Assembly: GCF_003339815.1 (NCBI RefSeq)
Contig: NZ_PPTT01000013.1
Coordinates: forward strand, 1 to 64,000
Reading direction: 5' to 3'
Source of the DNA: Eggerthella sinensis
GTDB lineage: Bacteria > Actinomycetota > Coriobacteriia > Coriobacteriales > Eggerthellaceae
Length of the DNA stretch: 64,000 bases
The notes beneath the pieces are model-generated. The model was not told where the DNA came from. It worked only from the letters and a program-made list of their open reading frames with translations, and did no database searches. A program made the translations under genes and the position numbers. Positions within the stretch are counted from its first letter, which is position 1; each line of letters starts with the position of its first letter. Positions 50,650 to 59,029 of the stretch are shown here, in pieces.

Positions 50650-52053
50650 ATGGCACAGGATCTTCCCAACGGATTCACCGGTTTCTCGCAGCGCAAGCCG
50701 AACGGCTTCGTGTCCGCGAGCTCGGCGATAGGCACGCCTCGGTACGTCGGCGGCCAGCAACCTGCGAACAACGCGGCAAGCAAGGGCGCGTACGAAGCGG
50801 CGACGGCAGCGTTCAGCTCCGGTGCGGAAGGCGCCTTCCAATACGCGCGCGATCACGCGCGTCCCGACGGCGAGTCGGCCCAGTTCGACCCCGATAAGCT
50901 GCGCCTCATTCCCGCCATCGACCGCCGATGGGCGTGGACGGAAATCGACCTCAACGCCATCCGCCACAACGTGAGCTCGGTGCGTCAGCGCGTCGACAAC
51001 GGCGTGCGCCTCATGGCGGTGGTGAAGGCCGACGGGTACGGTCACGGTGCGGTGCGGTGCGCCAAAACCGCGCTCAACTCCGGCGCCGACTACCTGGGCG
51101 TCGCCACGGTGAACGAGGCCATCGAGCTGCGCGAAGCGCTGGTGAACGCGCCTATTCTCATCCTGTCGCAGCCGCCCGAGACGGCCATTCCGCTGCTGCT
51201 CGCCTACAAGGTCATGCCCAGCATCTACACGTCCGAGTTCGCCATCCAGTACGCTGAGGCCGCCGACGCGTTCGGCGTGCGCGCCCCCTACCACCTGGCG
51301 GTGAACACGGGCATGAACCGCATCGGCGTGCGCCACGACGAAGTGGTTGAGTTCATGGGGCAGGTGAGCTTCCATCGCGCGCTCGACCTCGTGGGCACGT
51401 TCACCCATTTCGCCACGGCCGATTCAGTGGAAACGCTCGACTTCCAAATTCAGGTGAAGCGCTTCATCGAGGCCATCACCGCCCTGCGTGCAGCGGGGGT
51501 CAACCCCGGCATCGTGCATGCGGCGAACTCGGCGGCGGCCATTCGCTATCCCGACGTGCAGTTCGACATGGTGCGCCTCGGCATCGGCATGTACGGCTTG
51601 CATCCGTCGCCCGTCACGCGCTCGATGATCGACCTCCGGCCCGCCATGAGCGTGCATGCGCGCATCACCGACGTGCGCACGGTGCCCATGAGCGACGGCG
51701 TGAGCTACGGCATGAACTACCGCAGCCCCGGCAGCGTGAAAATCTGCACCATTCCCGTGGGGTACGCCGACGGGCTGGCTCGCGGGTTGTCCGGTCGCAC
51801 CGACGTCATCCTCAAGGGACAGCGGTGCCATCAGGTGGGCAATATCTGCATGGATCAGTGCATGTTCGAGGTTGACCTGCGCGTGTACGGCAGCCGTCGC
51901 CGGCTCGACCCGATGATTGGCGACGAGGTGCTGCTGGTGGGACGCGAGGGCGACTCCGTGGTGACGCTCGACGATATGGCGAATGCGCTGGGCACCATCA
52001 ATTACGAGGTGGCGGTGGGCTTTTCGCTGCGCATGCCGCGCCTGTACGTGTAA
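50650..52053 (+). CDS. alr: Alanine racemase with extended N-terminus
   Basis: The enzyme makes D-alanine for peptidoglycan using PLP. It has RLMAVVKADGYGHG (Lys126 is the PLP lysine), the second catalytic Tyr in DGVSYGMNY and HAANSAAAIRY. At 467 residues it is about 90 longer than usual, with an extra N-terminal segment of low complexity (GFTGFSQRKPNGF, then an Ala-rich part) that has no known function. AAAGGCATGGAGC precedes the ATG and the -10 is 30 bases away, so the transcript allows only this start. The C-terminal VAVGFSLRMPRLYV is typical. Confidence 0.93.
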   Translation: MAQDLPNGFTGFSQRKPNGFVSASSAIGTPRYVGGQQPANNAASKGAYEAATAAFSSGAEGAFQYARDHARPDGESAQFDPDKLRLIPAIDRRWAWTEIDLNAIRHNVSSVRQRVDNGVRLMAVVKADGYGHGAVRCAKTALNSGADYLGVATVNEAIELREALVNAPILILSQPPETAIPLLLAYKVMPSIYTSEFAIQYAEAADAFGVRAPYHLAVNTGMNRIGVRHDEVVEFMGQVSFHRALDLVGTFTHFATADSVETLDFQIQVKRFIEAITALRAAGVNPGIVHAANSAAAIRYPDVQFDMVRLGIGMYGLHPSPVTRSMIDLRPAMSVHARITDVRTVPMSDGVSYGMNYRSPGSVKICTIPVGYADGLARGLSGRTDVILKGQRCHQVGNICMDQCMFEVDLRVYGSRRRLDPMIGDEVLLVGREGDSVVTLDDMANALGTINYEVAVGFSLRMPRLYV

Positions 52054-52067
52054 GAAGGGGGATCGCT

Positions 52068-52715
52068 ATGACGAAGCCGCATGTTCCGCTCGACGAAATC
52101 CGCGCACAGGTTGAGGCGTGCCGCAAGTGCCCGCTTGCCGATGGGCGCACGCAAACCGTGTTCGGCGTGGGCAATCCCGAGGCGCGCGTGCTCATCGTGG
52201 GCGAGGCGCCGGGCAAGAACGAGGACCTGCAGGGCGAACCCTTCGTGGGCGCGGCCGGCAAGTACCTCAACGAGCTGCTGGCCGTGGCGGGGCTCACCCG
52301 CGACGACGTGTTCATCGCGAACGTGCTGAAGTGCCGCCCGCCGGGAAACCGCGATCCGCGCCCCGAGGAAATCGAGCTGTGCACGCCCTACCTGCGCGAA
52401 CAGACGCGCACCATCGACCCTGAGTTCATCGTGACGCTGGGCAACTTCTCCACGAAGTTCATCCTGAAAACCGACATCGGCATCACGCGTTTGCATGGCA
52501 CGGTGCAGCAGGCCGGCAAGTTCAAGGTGTTCCCCATCTTCCACCCGGCCGCCGCGCTGTACGACGGCTCGAAGCGCGAGGCGCTCGAGAACGACTTCGC
52601 CACCCTCGGCGAGCTGCTGCGTGCAAGCGCCGCCGCCCGCGCCGAAGCCGCAGCCGCTGCGGAAGCCGCCGCAGCCCCCGAGCCCGAGCACGTGGAGCAG
52701 CCGCATTTGCTATAG
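52068..52715 (+). CDS. Uracil-DNA glycosylase, family 4 (iron-sulfur)
   Basis: The 215-residue enzyme removes uracil from DNA. It has the cluster cysteines (C17 and C20 in ACRKCPLADGRT, C87 and C103 near VLKCRPPGNRDP and ELCTPYL), the GEAPGKNEDLQGEPFVG water-activating loop and HPAAAL near the end. The C-terminal 25 residues are Ala- and Glu-rich. It is 14 bases after alr with GGGGGATC before the ATG, so it may be co-transcribed. Confidence 0.92.
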   Translation: MTKPHVPLDEIRAQVEACRKCPLADGRTQTVFGVGNPEARVLIVGEAPGKNEDLQGEPFVGAAGKYLNELLAVAGLTRDDVFIANVLKCRPPGNRDPRPEEIELCTPYLREQTRTIDPEFIVTLGNFSTKFILKTDIGITRLHGTVQQAGKFKVFPIFHPAAALYDGSKREALENDFATLGELLRASAAARAEAAAAAEAAAAPEPEHVEQPHLL

Positions 52716-52737
52716 TCGTAGCCTTATCGTGCTTTTC

Positions 52738-52777
52738 GAGGCGCTAACGAAAGTTCTCTTTCGTTAGCGCCTCTTTT
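52738..52777 (+). terminator. Terminator of the alr-UDG unit with TAACGAAAG arms
   Basis: A 16-bp stem (52738-52753 with 52758-52773) with TTCT loop and TTTTC tail. The stem includes TAACGAAAG and its complement. Confidence 0.9.
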
Positions 52778-52784
52778 CTTCTCT

Positions 52785-52853
52785 TAACGAAAGAAAATCG
52801 ATGATTTCTTTCGTTATTCGTCTTTTACGAAAGATATGTACGATAGACTTTCG
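52785..52853. promoter_or_regulatory. Two inverted repeats before fic sharing the terminator's TAACGAAAG motif
   Basis: A perfect 12-bp arm pair, TAACGAAAGAAA (52785-52796) and its complement (52805-52816), has an 8-base spacer. CGAAAG (52828-52833) and CTTTCG (52848-52853) form a third unit just before the fic start. With the terminator stem there are three TAACGAAAG-like dyads in about 115 bases, likely operators. Confidence 0.6.
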
Positions 52854-52889
52854 AACATTGTCTCGTTATGCGTGAAAGGGTGGCAAACG

Positions 52890-54032
52890 ATGGAGATATC
52901 GAACCGTTCAGGACGGTACGTCATGCAGCCGAGCGGCTATCGTGCGTTTGTGCCCAACCCTCTGCCTCCTGAGCCTCCGCTTGTGTTCTCGTCTGAGTTG
53001 ATGAGCTTGCTATCCGAAGCTGATCGCAAGTTGGGCAGGCTTGATGGCGTGACGCAGGTTCTTCCCAATCCCGACCTGTTCGTTTCGATGTATGTGAAAA
53101 AAGAAGCGCTTCTCAGTTCGCAGATCGAGGGCACACAGGCGTCCCTCCAGGACGTGCTTGCCATCGAGGAAAGCCGTCTCAACGACGACACCCTTGAGGT
53201 CGCGAACTATATTGAAGCCATGAACTTCGGGCTCGACCGCTTGCGTGAATTTCCTTTGAGCCTTAGGTTGCTTCGCGAGATTCATGCGCGATTGTTGGCG
53301 ACTGGTCGGGGAAGCGAGCGAACGCCCGGAGAATTCAGACATTCGCAGAACTGGATCGGAGCCCAAGGATGCACATTAAACGAAGCGGCGTACGTTCCGC
53401 CTGCGGTTGAGGACATGCACCAGGCGCTCGGGGATCTCGAATCCTTCTTCTATAGCCACACGGATCTGCCGACGCTCGTCAAAATCGGCCTCATCCATGC
53501 GCAATTCGAGACGATCCACCCGTTTCTTGATGGAAACGGCCGAATGGGGCGCTTGCTCATCGCTTTTTGGCTGTGCAATGAGGGAGTGCTTTCGAAACCG
53601 GTTTTATATCTGAGCTATTTCTTCAAGCGGAATCGGCAGGAATATTATGATCGACTCATGGACGTGAGACGGAAGGGCGCTTGGGAGGAATGGCTTGCAT
53701 TCTTCCTGCGGGGCATTGCGCAGACGTCTGAGGAAGGCGTTGCATCTGCGAAAAAGATCATCGCTCTGCAAAACGACGGTATCCGGCGCATCAACGAAGC
53801 GCGTTTGAGCGCGAACCACGCTGCATTGCTTGACCGTCTCTTCGAGTCGCCTTCCATCACGAAGCAAAAAGCGGCGAGGGTGCTGGCGGTTTCCGAACCT
53901 ACGGCGAAGAGCGTAATCGACAATCTGTGCGCGCTCGGCATTCTCAAGGATGCGACGCCTCGCTCGCAAAGAAACAAGCGCTTCGTGTTCCAGCCTTACT
54001 TGGATATTCTTGAGCCGGGGACCGATCCTTTG
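52890..54032 (+). CDS. Fic-family AMP transferase with winged-helix C-terminus
   Basis: The 380-residue protein has the full active motif HPFLDGNGRMGR (210-221), so it should transfer AMP from ATP to a target protein. SSQIEG (76-81) fits the class II inhibitory helix, which blocks ATP binding until released. Residues about 305-370 form a winged helix (ITKQKAARVLAVSEPTAKSV) that may bind the repeats upstream. AAAGGG lies before the ATG at 52890; an ATG at 52836 lacks a ribosome site. No antitoxin gene is adjacent, as expected for self-inhibited Fic proteins. Confidence 0.85.
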
Positions 54033-54036
54033 TAAG

Positions 54037-54960
54037 CTATAGCCACTTCTTGCGCTTGAAGATGATGATCTCGATGACCACGATGATGGCCGACACCACG
54101 ATGATGGTCTCGTAGCCCCATCGCCAATCGAGGCCGGGCATGTTCGCGAAGTTCATGCCGAACCAGCTGGTGAGCAGCGTGAGCGGCGCGAACAGCGTGG
54201 TGATGACCGTGAAGAACTGCATGGTGTTGTTCTGCTGCAGGTCGATTTGCGTCTGGTAGAGCTCGCGCAGCTGCAGGCTGTACTCCTTGAGCGTGAGCGA
54301 GCGCTTCAACAGGCGTTCGGCCTGGCGCTCGAGCACGAGGAACAGGCGGCTTTCCTCGTGGGTGAGCAGCTTGTTCTCGTTTTCGGCAATGCCGCTGGCC
54401 ATGTCCACGAGCTGCTGGTAGTACGTGTCGATGCGCAGCAGCTTGCGGCGAAACGTCAGCATGGTGCGCGTGCTCGCGTCCATGCCGCGGTCGATGATGG
54501 CCTCTTCCACGTCTTCCATGCGATCTTCGAGATCGGCCAAAAACGCCAGGTCGTTCTTCACGAGCAGCTTCATGAACTCGAACAGGCAGTGGGCCACCGT
54601 GGGCTTCTTCACGATGTGGTACGACGCGATGGTGTCGAGGATGCGCACGCACGTGGTGCCGTCGTCGAGGAACACGAGGTGGGTGGCGTCGAGGTAGAAC
54701 GCGAAGCACAGCGGGTCAGACAGCACGTGCTCTTTGTCGGGCACGGCGAAGGAGCCGATGAGGCAGTGCGGAAACACGTCGAGGTACGTGTTCTCCACCG
54801 TGGAGATGGAGCGCAGGGATTCCTGCATGTCGGGGCTGAGGAAGCGCGCCTCGGTGATCTCCTGCGAGCTGAGCACCTCAACCACCGGTTGATCGATGGC
54901 GATGGGCGTGGCGGCGGGCGCGGGCTCGAGATGATTTTGCAGCAAGTATAGGTGGGCCAT
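54037..54960 (-). CDS. corA: CorA-type magnesium/divalent cation transporter
   Basis: The 307-residue protein has a large cytosolic N-terminal domain, a long helix (about 200-245) and two C-terminal membrane helices with the GMN selectivity motif (SWFGMNF) between. CorA takes up Mg2+, Co2+ or Ni2+ as a pentamer. The ATG at 54960 is preceded by a near-parS sequence. It converges with fic. Confidence 0.88.
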   Translation of the reverse strand: MAHLYLLQNHLEPAPAATPIAIDQPVVEVLSSQEITEARFLSPDMQESLRSISTVENTYLDVFPHCLIGSFAVPDKEHVLSDPLCFAFYLDATHLVFLDDGTTCVRILDTIASYHIVKKPTVAHCLFEFMKLLVKNDLAFLADLEDRMEDVEEAIIDRGMDASTRTMLTFRRKLLRIDTYYQQLVDMASGIAENENKLLTHEESRLFLVLERQAERLLKRSLTLKEYSLQLRELYQTQIDLQQNNTMQFFTVITTLFAPLTLLTSWFGMNFANMPGLDWRWGYETIIVVSAIIVVIEIIIFKRKKWL

Positions 54961-55278
54961 CGGGCGTTCTTTCACGTGAAGCGCGGGTGGTCGCACCCGC
55001 GAGCTGGGCGATTCCTCAGCTTACCACGCAGCATTTCACGCGTGAATCGGCTGCGTGCGCCCGTTAGGCGATTGTTGACGGGGCCGGTGGGCGGCGTCTG
55101 GCGGCCGTCGGCGGCCGCGCGGGGGAACCCTTCTCGTGGGAATTCTTCCGCTGGCCGTATGGAAACACGCTCGAAACAAAGGTGCGGCGGCGCATTTGCT
55201 ATACTGGCGGCCACATCTACACGAAACGGCACCGTTCTTGGTGCTGCTTTTGTATCTGAGACGAGAAGGGCAGACGAC
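54961..55278. other. 318-base gap between corA and the NfnA-like gene
   Basis: No gene is supported. TTTCACGTGAAG lies at 54970-54981 (13 of 16 bases match the parS consensus). The extended -10 TGCTATACT (TATACT at 55200-55205) is the probable promoter of the downstream pair, giving a leader of about 65 bases. The GC-rich stretch between shows no further clear structure. Confidence 0.5.
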
Positions 55279-56118
55279 GTGTATCCCATCGAACAGGTAG
55301 AGGCGCTCAATCCCGAGGTGACGCGCATGGTGGTGCGGGCGCCCGAGATTGCGAAGAAGATCAAGCCGGGTCAGTTCATCATGCTGCGCATCGACGAGGT
55401 GGGCGAGCGCATCCCGCTCACGATGAACGATTGCGACCCGGAGGCCGGCACGATCACGATCATCTTCCAGGCGGTGGGCGCAACCACGATGCGTCTCGCT
55501 CAGATGAAGGCGGGCGACGCGCTGCTCGACTTCGCGGGACCGCTGGGCAACCCCACCGAGCTCGAAGGAGCGAAGCGCGCGTGCGTCATCGGCGGCGGTT
55601 TGGGCACAGCCATCGCGTTTCCGCAGGCCAAGTGGCTGTACGAGCACGGCTGCGAAGTGGACGTCATCACCGGCTTCCGCAACGTGGACCTCGTGCTGTT
55701 GGAAGACGAGATCGACGCGCACTCCACGCGCCAGATCATCATGACCGACGACGGCTCGAACGGCAATAAAGGCCTGGTCACGCAAGCGCTGCAGCAGCGC
55801 ATCGACGAAGGCGCCGACTACGACCTCGTGCTGGCCGTAGGACCCGTCATCATGATGAAGTTCGTGGCTGCAACCACCAAGCCGTACGGCATCAAGACGC
55901 TCGTGTCCATGAACCCGCTCATGATCGACGGGACGGGCATGTGCGGCGGCTGCCGCGTGAAGGTGGGCGACGAGTACCTGCACGCCTGCGTGGACGGCCC
56001 CGACTTCGACGGTCATCTGGTGGACTTCGACGACGCCATGCGCCGCGGCGTCATGTATCGCACGTTTGAGAGCGCGGCTCGCGAAGGACGCGACTGCAAC
56101 GAAGGGGAGGGGGCGTAA
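55279..56118 (+). CDS. NADPH:ferredoxin/NAD oxidoreductase subunit, NfnA/SudB type
   Basis: The 279-residue flavoprotein has an FAD domain (KIKPGQFIMLRIDEVGERIPLT), an NAD domain (CVIGGGLGTAIAFPQAKWLY) and a C-terminal [2Fe-2S] motif (GTGMCGGCRVKVG, HACVDGP). It matches the small subunit of NfnAB and of sulfide dehydrogenase (SudB). The GTG at 55279 has GAAGGG before it. It couples with the next gene, whose ATG follows the stop by one base. Confidence 0.88.
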   Translation: MYPIEQVEALNPEVTRMVVRAPEIAKKIKPGQFIMLRIDEVGERIPLTMNDCDPEAGTITIIFQAVGATTMRLAQMKAGDALLDFAGPLGNPTELEGAKRACVIGGGLGTAIAFPQAKWLYEHGCEVDVITGFRNVDLVLLEDEIDAHSTRQIIMTDDGSNGNKGLVTQALQQRIDEGADYDLVLAVGPVIMMKFVAATTKPYGIKTLVSMNPLMIDGTGMCGGCRVKVGDEYLHACVDGPDFDGHLVDFDDAMRRGVMYRTFESAAREGRDCNEGEGA

Positions 56119-56119
56119 C

Positions 56120-57610
56120 ATGGCGCGGATGAGCTACGAAGCGAACAAGCAGAAGACGCGCGTCCCCATGCCCGAGCTCGATCCTGTCGAGCGCGCGAAG
56201 ACGTTCGACGAGGTGGCGTTGGGATACAGCGAAGAAGAGGCGGTGCTCGAGGCGCGTCGCTGCATTCAGTGCCCGAACACGCCGTGCGTGAGCGGCTGTC
56301 CCGTGGGCGTGCCCATCCCGCGCTTCATCGAGCAGGTGGCGCAGGGTAATTTCGCCCGCGCCTACGCCATTGTGAAGAGCGCCAACGCGCTGCCCGCCAT
56401 CTGCGGCCGCGTGTGCCCGCAGGAGTCGCAGTGCGAGGGCGTGTGCACCCGCGGCAAGAACGGCGAACCCGTGGCCATCGGCCGCTTGGAGCGCTTCACG
56501 TCCGACTGGGCGTTTACCCACCCGGACGAGGCGAAGCGCGCGATGGACGAGCTGCGCGAGGAGTGCGCCGCGGGCGACGAGGTTGCCTGCAGCATTTGGC
56601 GCAGCGCGGAAGGCGCGGTGTCGAAAGACCTCGCCGGCAAGCGCGTGGCGGTTATTGGCTCGGGTCCGGCATCGCTGACCTGCGCGGGCGAGCTGGCGAA
56701 GCGCGGATGCGATATCACCGTGTTCGAGGCGCTGCACAAGGTGGGCGGCGTGCTCACCTACGGCATCCCCGAGTTCCGCCTGCCGAAGGACCTCGTGCAG
56801 CGCGAGGTGTCGAAGCTGGGCGACAGCGGCGTGTCGTTCGAGACGAACGCGCTGGTGGGCAAGCTGTACGACATCGACGAGCTCATGGAAGAACGCGGGT
56901 TCGACGCCGTGTTCGTGGGCACGGGCGCGGGGTTGCCGGCGTATCTGGGCATCGAGGGCGAAGGCCTCAACGGCACCATGGTGGCCAGCGAGCTGCTGAC
57001 CCGCGTGAACCTCATGAAGGCGTACCGCTTCCCCGAGTACGAGACGCCGGTGTACGCTGGCAAAAAGTGCGTGGTGGTGGGCGGCGGCAACGTGGCCATG
57101 GACGCCGCGCGCACGGCGCGACGCCTCGGGGCGGAGGTGACCGTGGTGTACCGCCGCGGGCGCGAGGAGATGCCGGCCCGCGCGGAGGAGATCCACCATG
57201 CCGAGCAGGAGGGCATCGAGTTCCAGCTGCTCACGAACCCGGTGCGCGCCCTCGGCGACGACAAGGGGTGGATTTCCGGTCTCGAGTGCGTGCGCATGGA
57301 ACTGGGCGAGCCCGACGCGAGCGGACGCCGCCGTCCGCAGGAGGTGCCGGGCAGCGAGTTCGTCATCGACATCGACATGCTGGTGATGGCCGTGGGTTCC
57401 AAGACGAACCCCCTCATCGCGAAGACCACGCCGGGGCTCGAGGTAACGTCGCGCAACCTGATCGTGGCCGATGAGCGCACGTGCGCCACGTCGAAGCCGG
57501 GCGTGTTCGCCGGCGGCGACACGGTCATCGGCGCCGCCACCGTCATCCTCGCCATGGGCGCCGGCAAACGAGCCGCCGCCGGCATCGGGGAGTATTTGAC
57601 GCAGGGCTAG
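56120..57610 (+). CDS. NADPH-dependent oxidoreductase, NfnB/SudA (GltD-like) subunit
   Basis: The 496-residue subunit has N-terminal iron-sulfur cysteine groups (CIQCPNTPCVSGCP, ICGRVCPQESQCEGVC) and two nucleotide-binding folds (VAVIGSGPASLTCAGELAK for FAD; CVVVGGGNVAMDAARTARRLG for NADP). With the preceding gene it should form the bifurcating transhydrogenase NfnAB or a sulfide dehydrogenase; a homotetrameric glutamate synthase-like role is the alternative. Anaerobes use it to balance NADH, NADPH and ferredoxin. The stop is followed by the parS-containing hairpin. Confidence 0.88.
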   Translation: MARMSYEANKQKTRVPMPELDPVERAKTFDEVALGYSEEEAVLEARRCIQCPNTPCVSGCPVGVPIPRFIEQVAQGNFARAYAIVKSANALPAICGRVCPQESQCEGVCTRGKNGEPVAIGRLERFTSDWAFTHPDEAKRAMDELREECAAGDEVACSIWRSAEGAVSKDLAGKRVAVIGSGPASLTCAGELAKRGCDITVFEALHKVGGVLTYGIPEFRLPKDLVQREVSKLGDSGVSFETNALVGKLYDIDELMEERGFDAVFVGTGAGLPAYLGIEGEGLNGTMVASELLTRVNLMKAYRFPEYETPVYAGKKCVVVGGGNVAMDAARTARRLGAEVTVVYRRGREEMPARAEEIHHAEQEGIEFQLLTNPVRALGDDKGWISGLECVRMELGEPDASGRRRPQEVPGSEFVIDIDMLVMAVGSKTNPLIAKTTPGLEVTSRNLIVADERTCATSKPGVFAGGDTVIGAATVILAMGAGKRAAAGIGEYLTQG

Positions 57611-57631
57611 ACCGAACATCGTCGTTTACGG

Positions 57632-57668
57632 GAACGAGTGTTTCACGTGAAACACTCGTTCGTGTTTT
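57632..57668 (+). terminator. Terminator whose stem contains a parS consensus site
   Basis: A 15-bp perfect inverted repeat (57632-57646 with 57647-57661) is followed by GTGTTTTTTT. TGTTTCACGTGAAACA (57639-57654) at its centre equals the ParB binding site consensus. The dyad has no loop in the DNA but forms a small one as RNA. Confidence 0.82.
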
Positions 57669-57683
57669 TTTGGGAGGCTGGGT

Positions 57684-58991
57684 ATGTCGTTCGATCCGAT
57701 TGCGTACATCAACGAACCGCGCTGGATGGAGTCTCGCTTGGGGCTCGACCGCGTTCGCGACCTGCTCGACCGCTTGGGTCGGCCGCAGGACAAGCTCAGG
57801 TTCGTGCACGTTGCCGGCACGAACGGCAAGGGGTCGACGTGCGCCTACCTCGCGTCCATCCTGCAGGCGGCGGGTCTGCGCACAGGGCTGTTCACCAGTC
57901 CGTACCTCATCACGTTCGAGGAGCGCATTCGCGTCGACGGCGCCAATATCACGCTTGACGAGCTGACCGAGACGACCCTGCTCGTCAAAGAGCAGGCCGA
58001 AACCATGCCCGACCATCCCACTGAGTTCGAGCTCATGACGGCCGTGGCCCTTACGCACTTCGCGCGGTGCGCCTGCGATATCGTCGTGCTCGAAGTGGGC
58101 CTCGGAGGACGCCTCGACTCCACGAACGTCATCGCCGCGCCCGATGTGGCCGTCATCGCGCGCATCGGCCTCGACCATACCAAGCTGCTGGGTACCACGC
58201 TCGGCGCCATCGCGGGCGAGAAGGCCGGCATCATCAAGCCCGGCTCGCGCGTGGTGACGTGGCCGCAGGAGCCCGAGGCGCTCGCAGCCGTCGAAGCGGC
58301 GGCCGCATCGTGCGGCGACCCGCTGACCATGCCCGACTTCGCCCGCTTGCAGGTAAGCGACGTGGAATGGGACGCCCCCGGCGGGCCGACGCGCCCCTTC
58401 TCGTACGGCCGCCATATTCGTCTGCGCACGAAGCTGCTGGGAACGTACCAGCCGGCGAACGCGTCGCTGGCCATCGAGGCGGCGGAAGCGCTGTGCGCGT
58501 GCGGGTGGAGCATCTCGGACGAGGCCATCGCGTCGGGCATCGCCGCGGCCGCATGGCCCGGCCGCTTCGAGATCGTGCAGGCGGGGGAGAGCGCGCCCGC
58601 CATCGTGGTGGACGGCGGGCACAACCCGCAGGGGGCGCAGGCGCTGGCGGACTCGCTGCGCGACGTCTTCCCCGGTCGCAAGCCCGTGTTCATCATCGGC
58701 GTGCTTGAGGACAAGGACTATCCCGCCATGTTGGAAACGGTGCTGCCGCTGGGGTCGGCGTTCGTGACGGTGACGCCTGACAACCCGCGCGCACTGCCCG
58801 CGGCCAATCTGGCGCGCGCCGTCCGCTGGACGGGGCAGGACATGCTGGGATGCTCGGCCTGCGTGAGCCCCTCTGTTGCGCGCGACATGGCCGACGCGCT
58901 CGCGAAGGCCCGTGAACTCGCCGGCCCGCAAGGCCTCATCTGCGCCTTCGGCAGCCTCTACTCAGTAGGCGCCCTGAAAGAGCTGCTCTAG
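57684..58991 (+). CDS. folC: Folylpolyglutamate synthase / dihydrofolate synthase
   Basis: The 435-residue ligase adds glutamate to folate or dihydropteroate. It has the ATP P-loop VAGTNGKGSTCAYL, DIVVLEVGLGGRLDSTNV and the C-terminal VVDGGHNPQGAQAL. GGGAGG is before the ATG. Full length. It ends 38 bases before the converging LuxR gene. Confidence 0.93.
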   Translation: MSFDPIAYINEPRWMESRLGLDRVRDLLDRLGRPQDKLRFVHVAGTNGKGSTCAYLASILQAAGLRTGLFTSPYLITFEERIRVDGANITLDELTETTLLVKEQAETMPDHPTEFELMTAVALTHFARCACDIVVLEVGLGGRLDSTNVIAAPDVAVIARIGLDHTKLLGTTLGAIAGEKAGIIKPGSRVVTWPQEPEALAAVEAAAASCGDPLTMPDFARLQVSDVEWDAPGGPTRPFSYGRHIRLRTKLLGTYQPANASLAIEAAEALCACGWSISDEAIASGIAAAAWPGRFEIVQAGESAPAIVVDGGHNPQGAQALADSLRDVFPGRKPVFIIGVLEDKDYPAMLETVLPLGSAFVTVTPDNPRALPAANLARAVRWTGQDMLGCSACVSPSVARDMADALAKARELAGPQGLICAFGSLYSVGALKELL

Positions 58992-59029
58992 CGCGAATCG
59001 CACGTCCTTCGAGCCTGCCGCTTTCGCTG

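Noticed and set aside
47469-50783. A 1104-codon minus-strand frame across the LuxR gene and dmsA
   Set aside because: It spans two real genes in another frame and matches no family.
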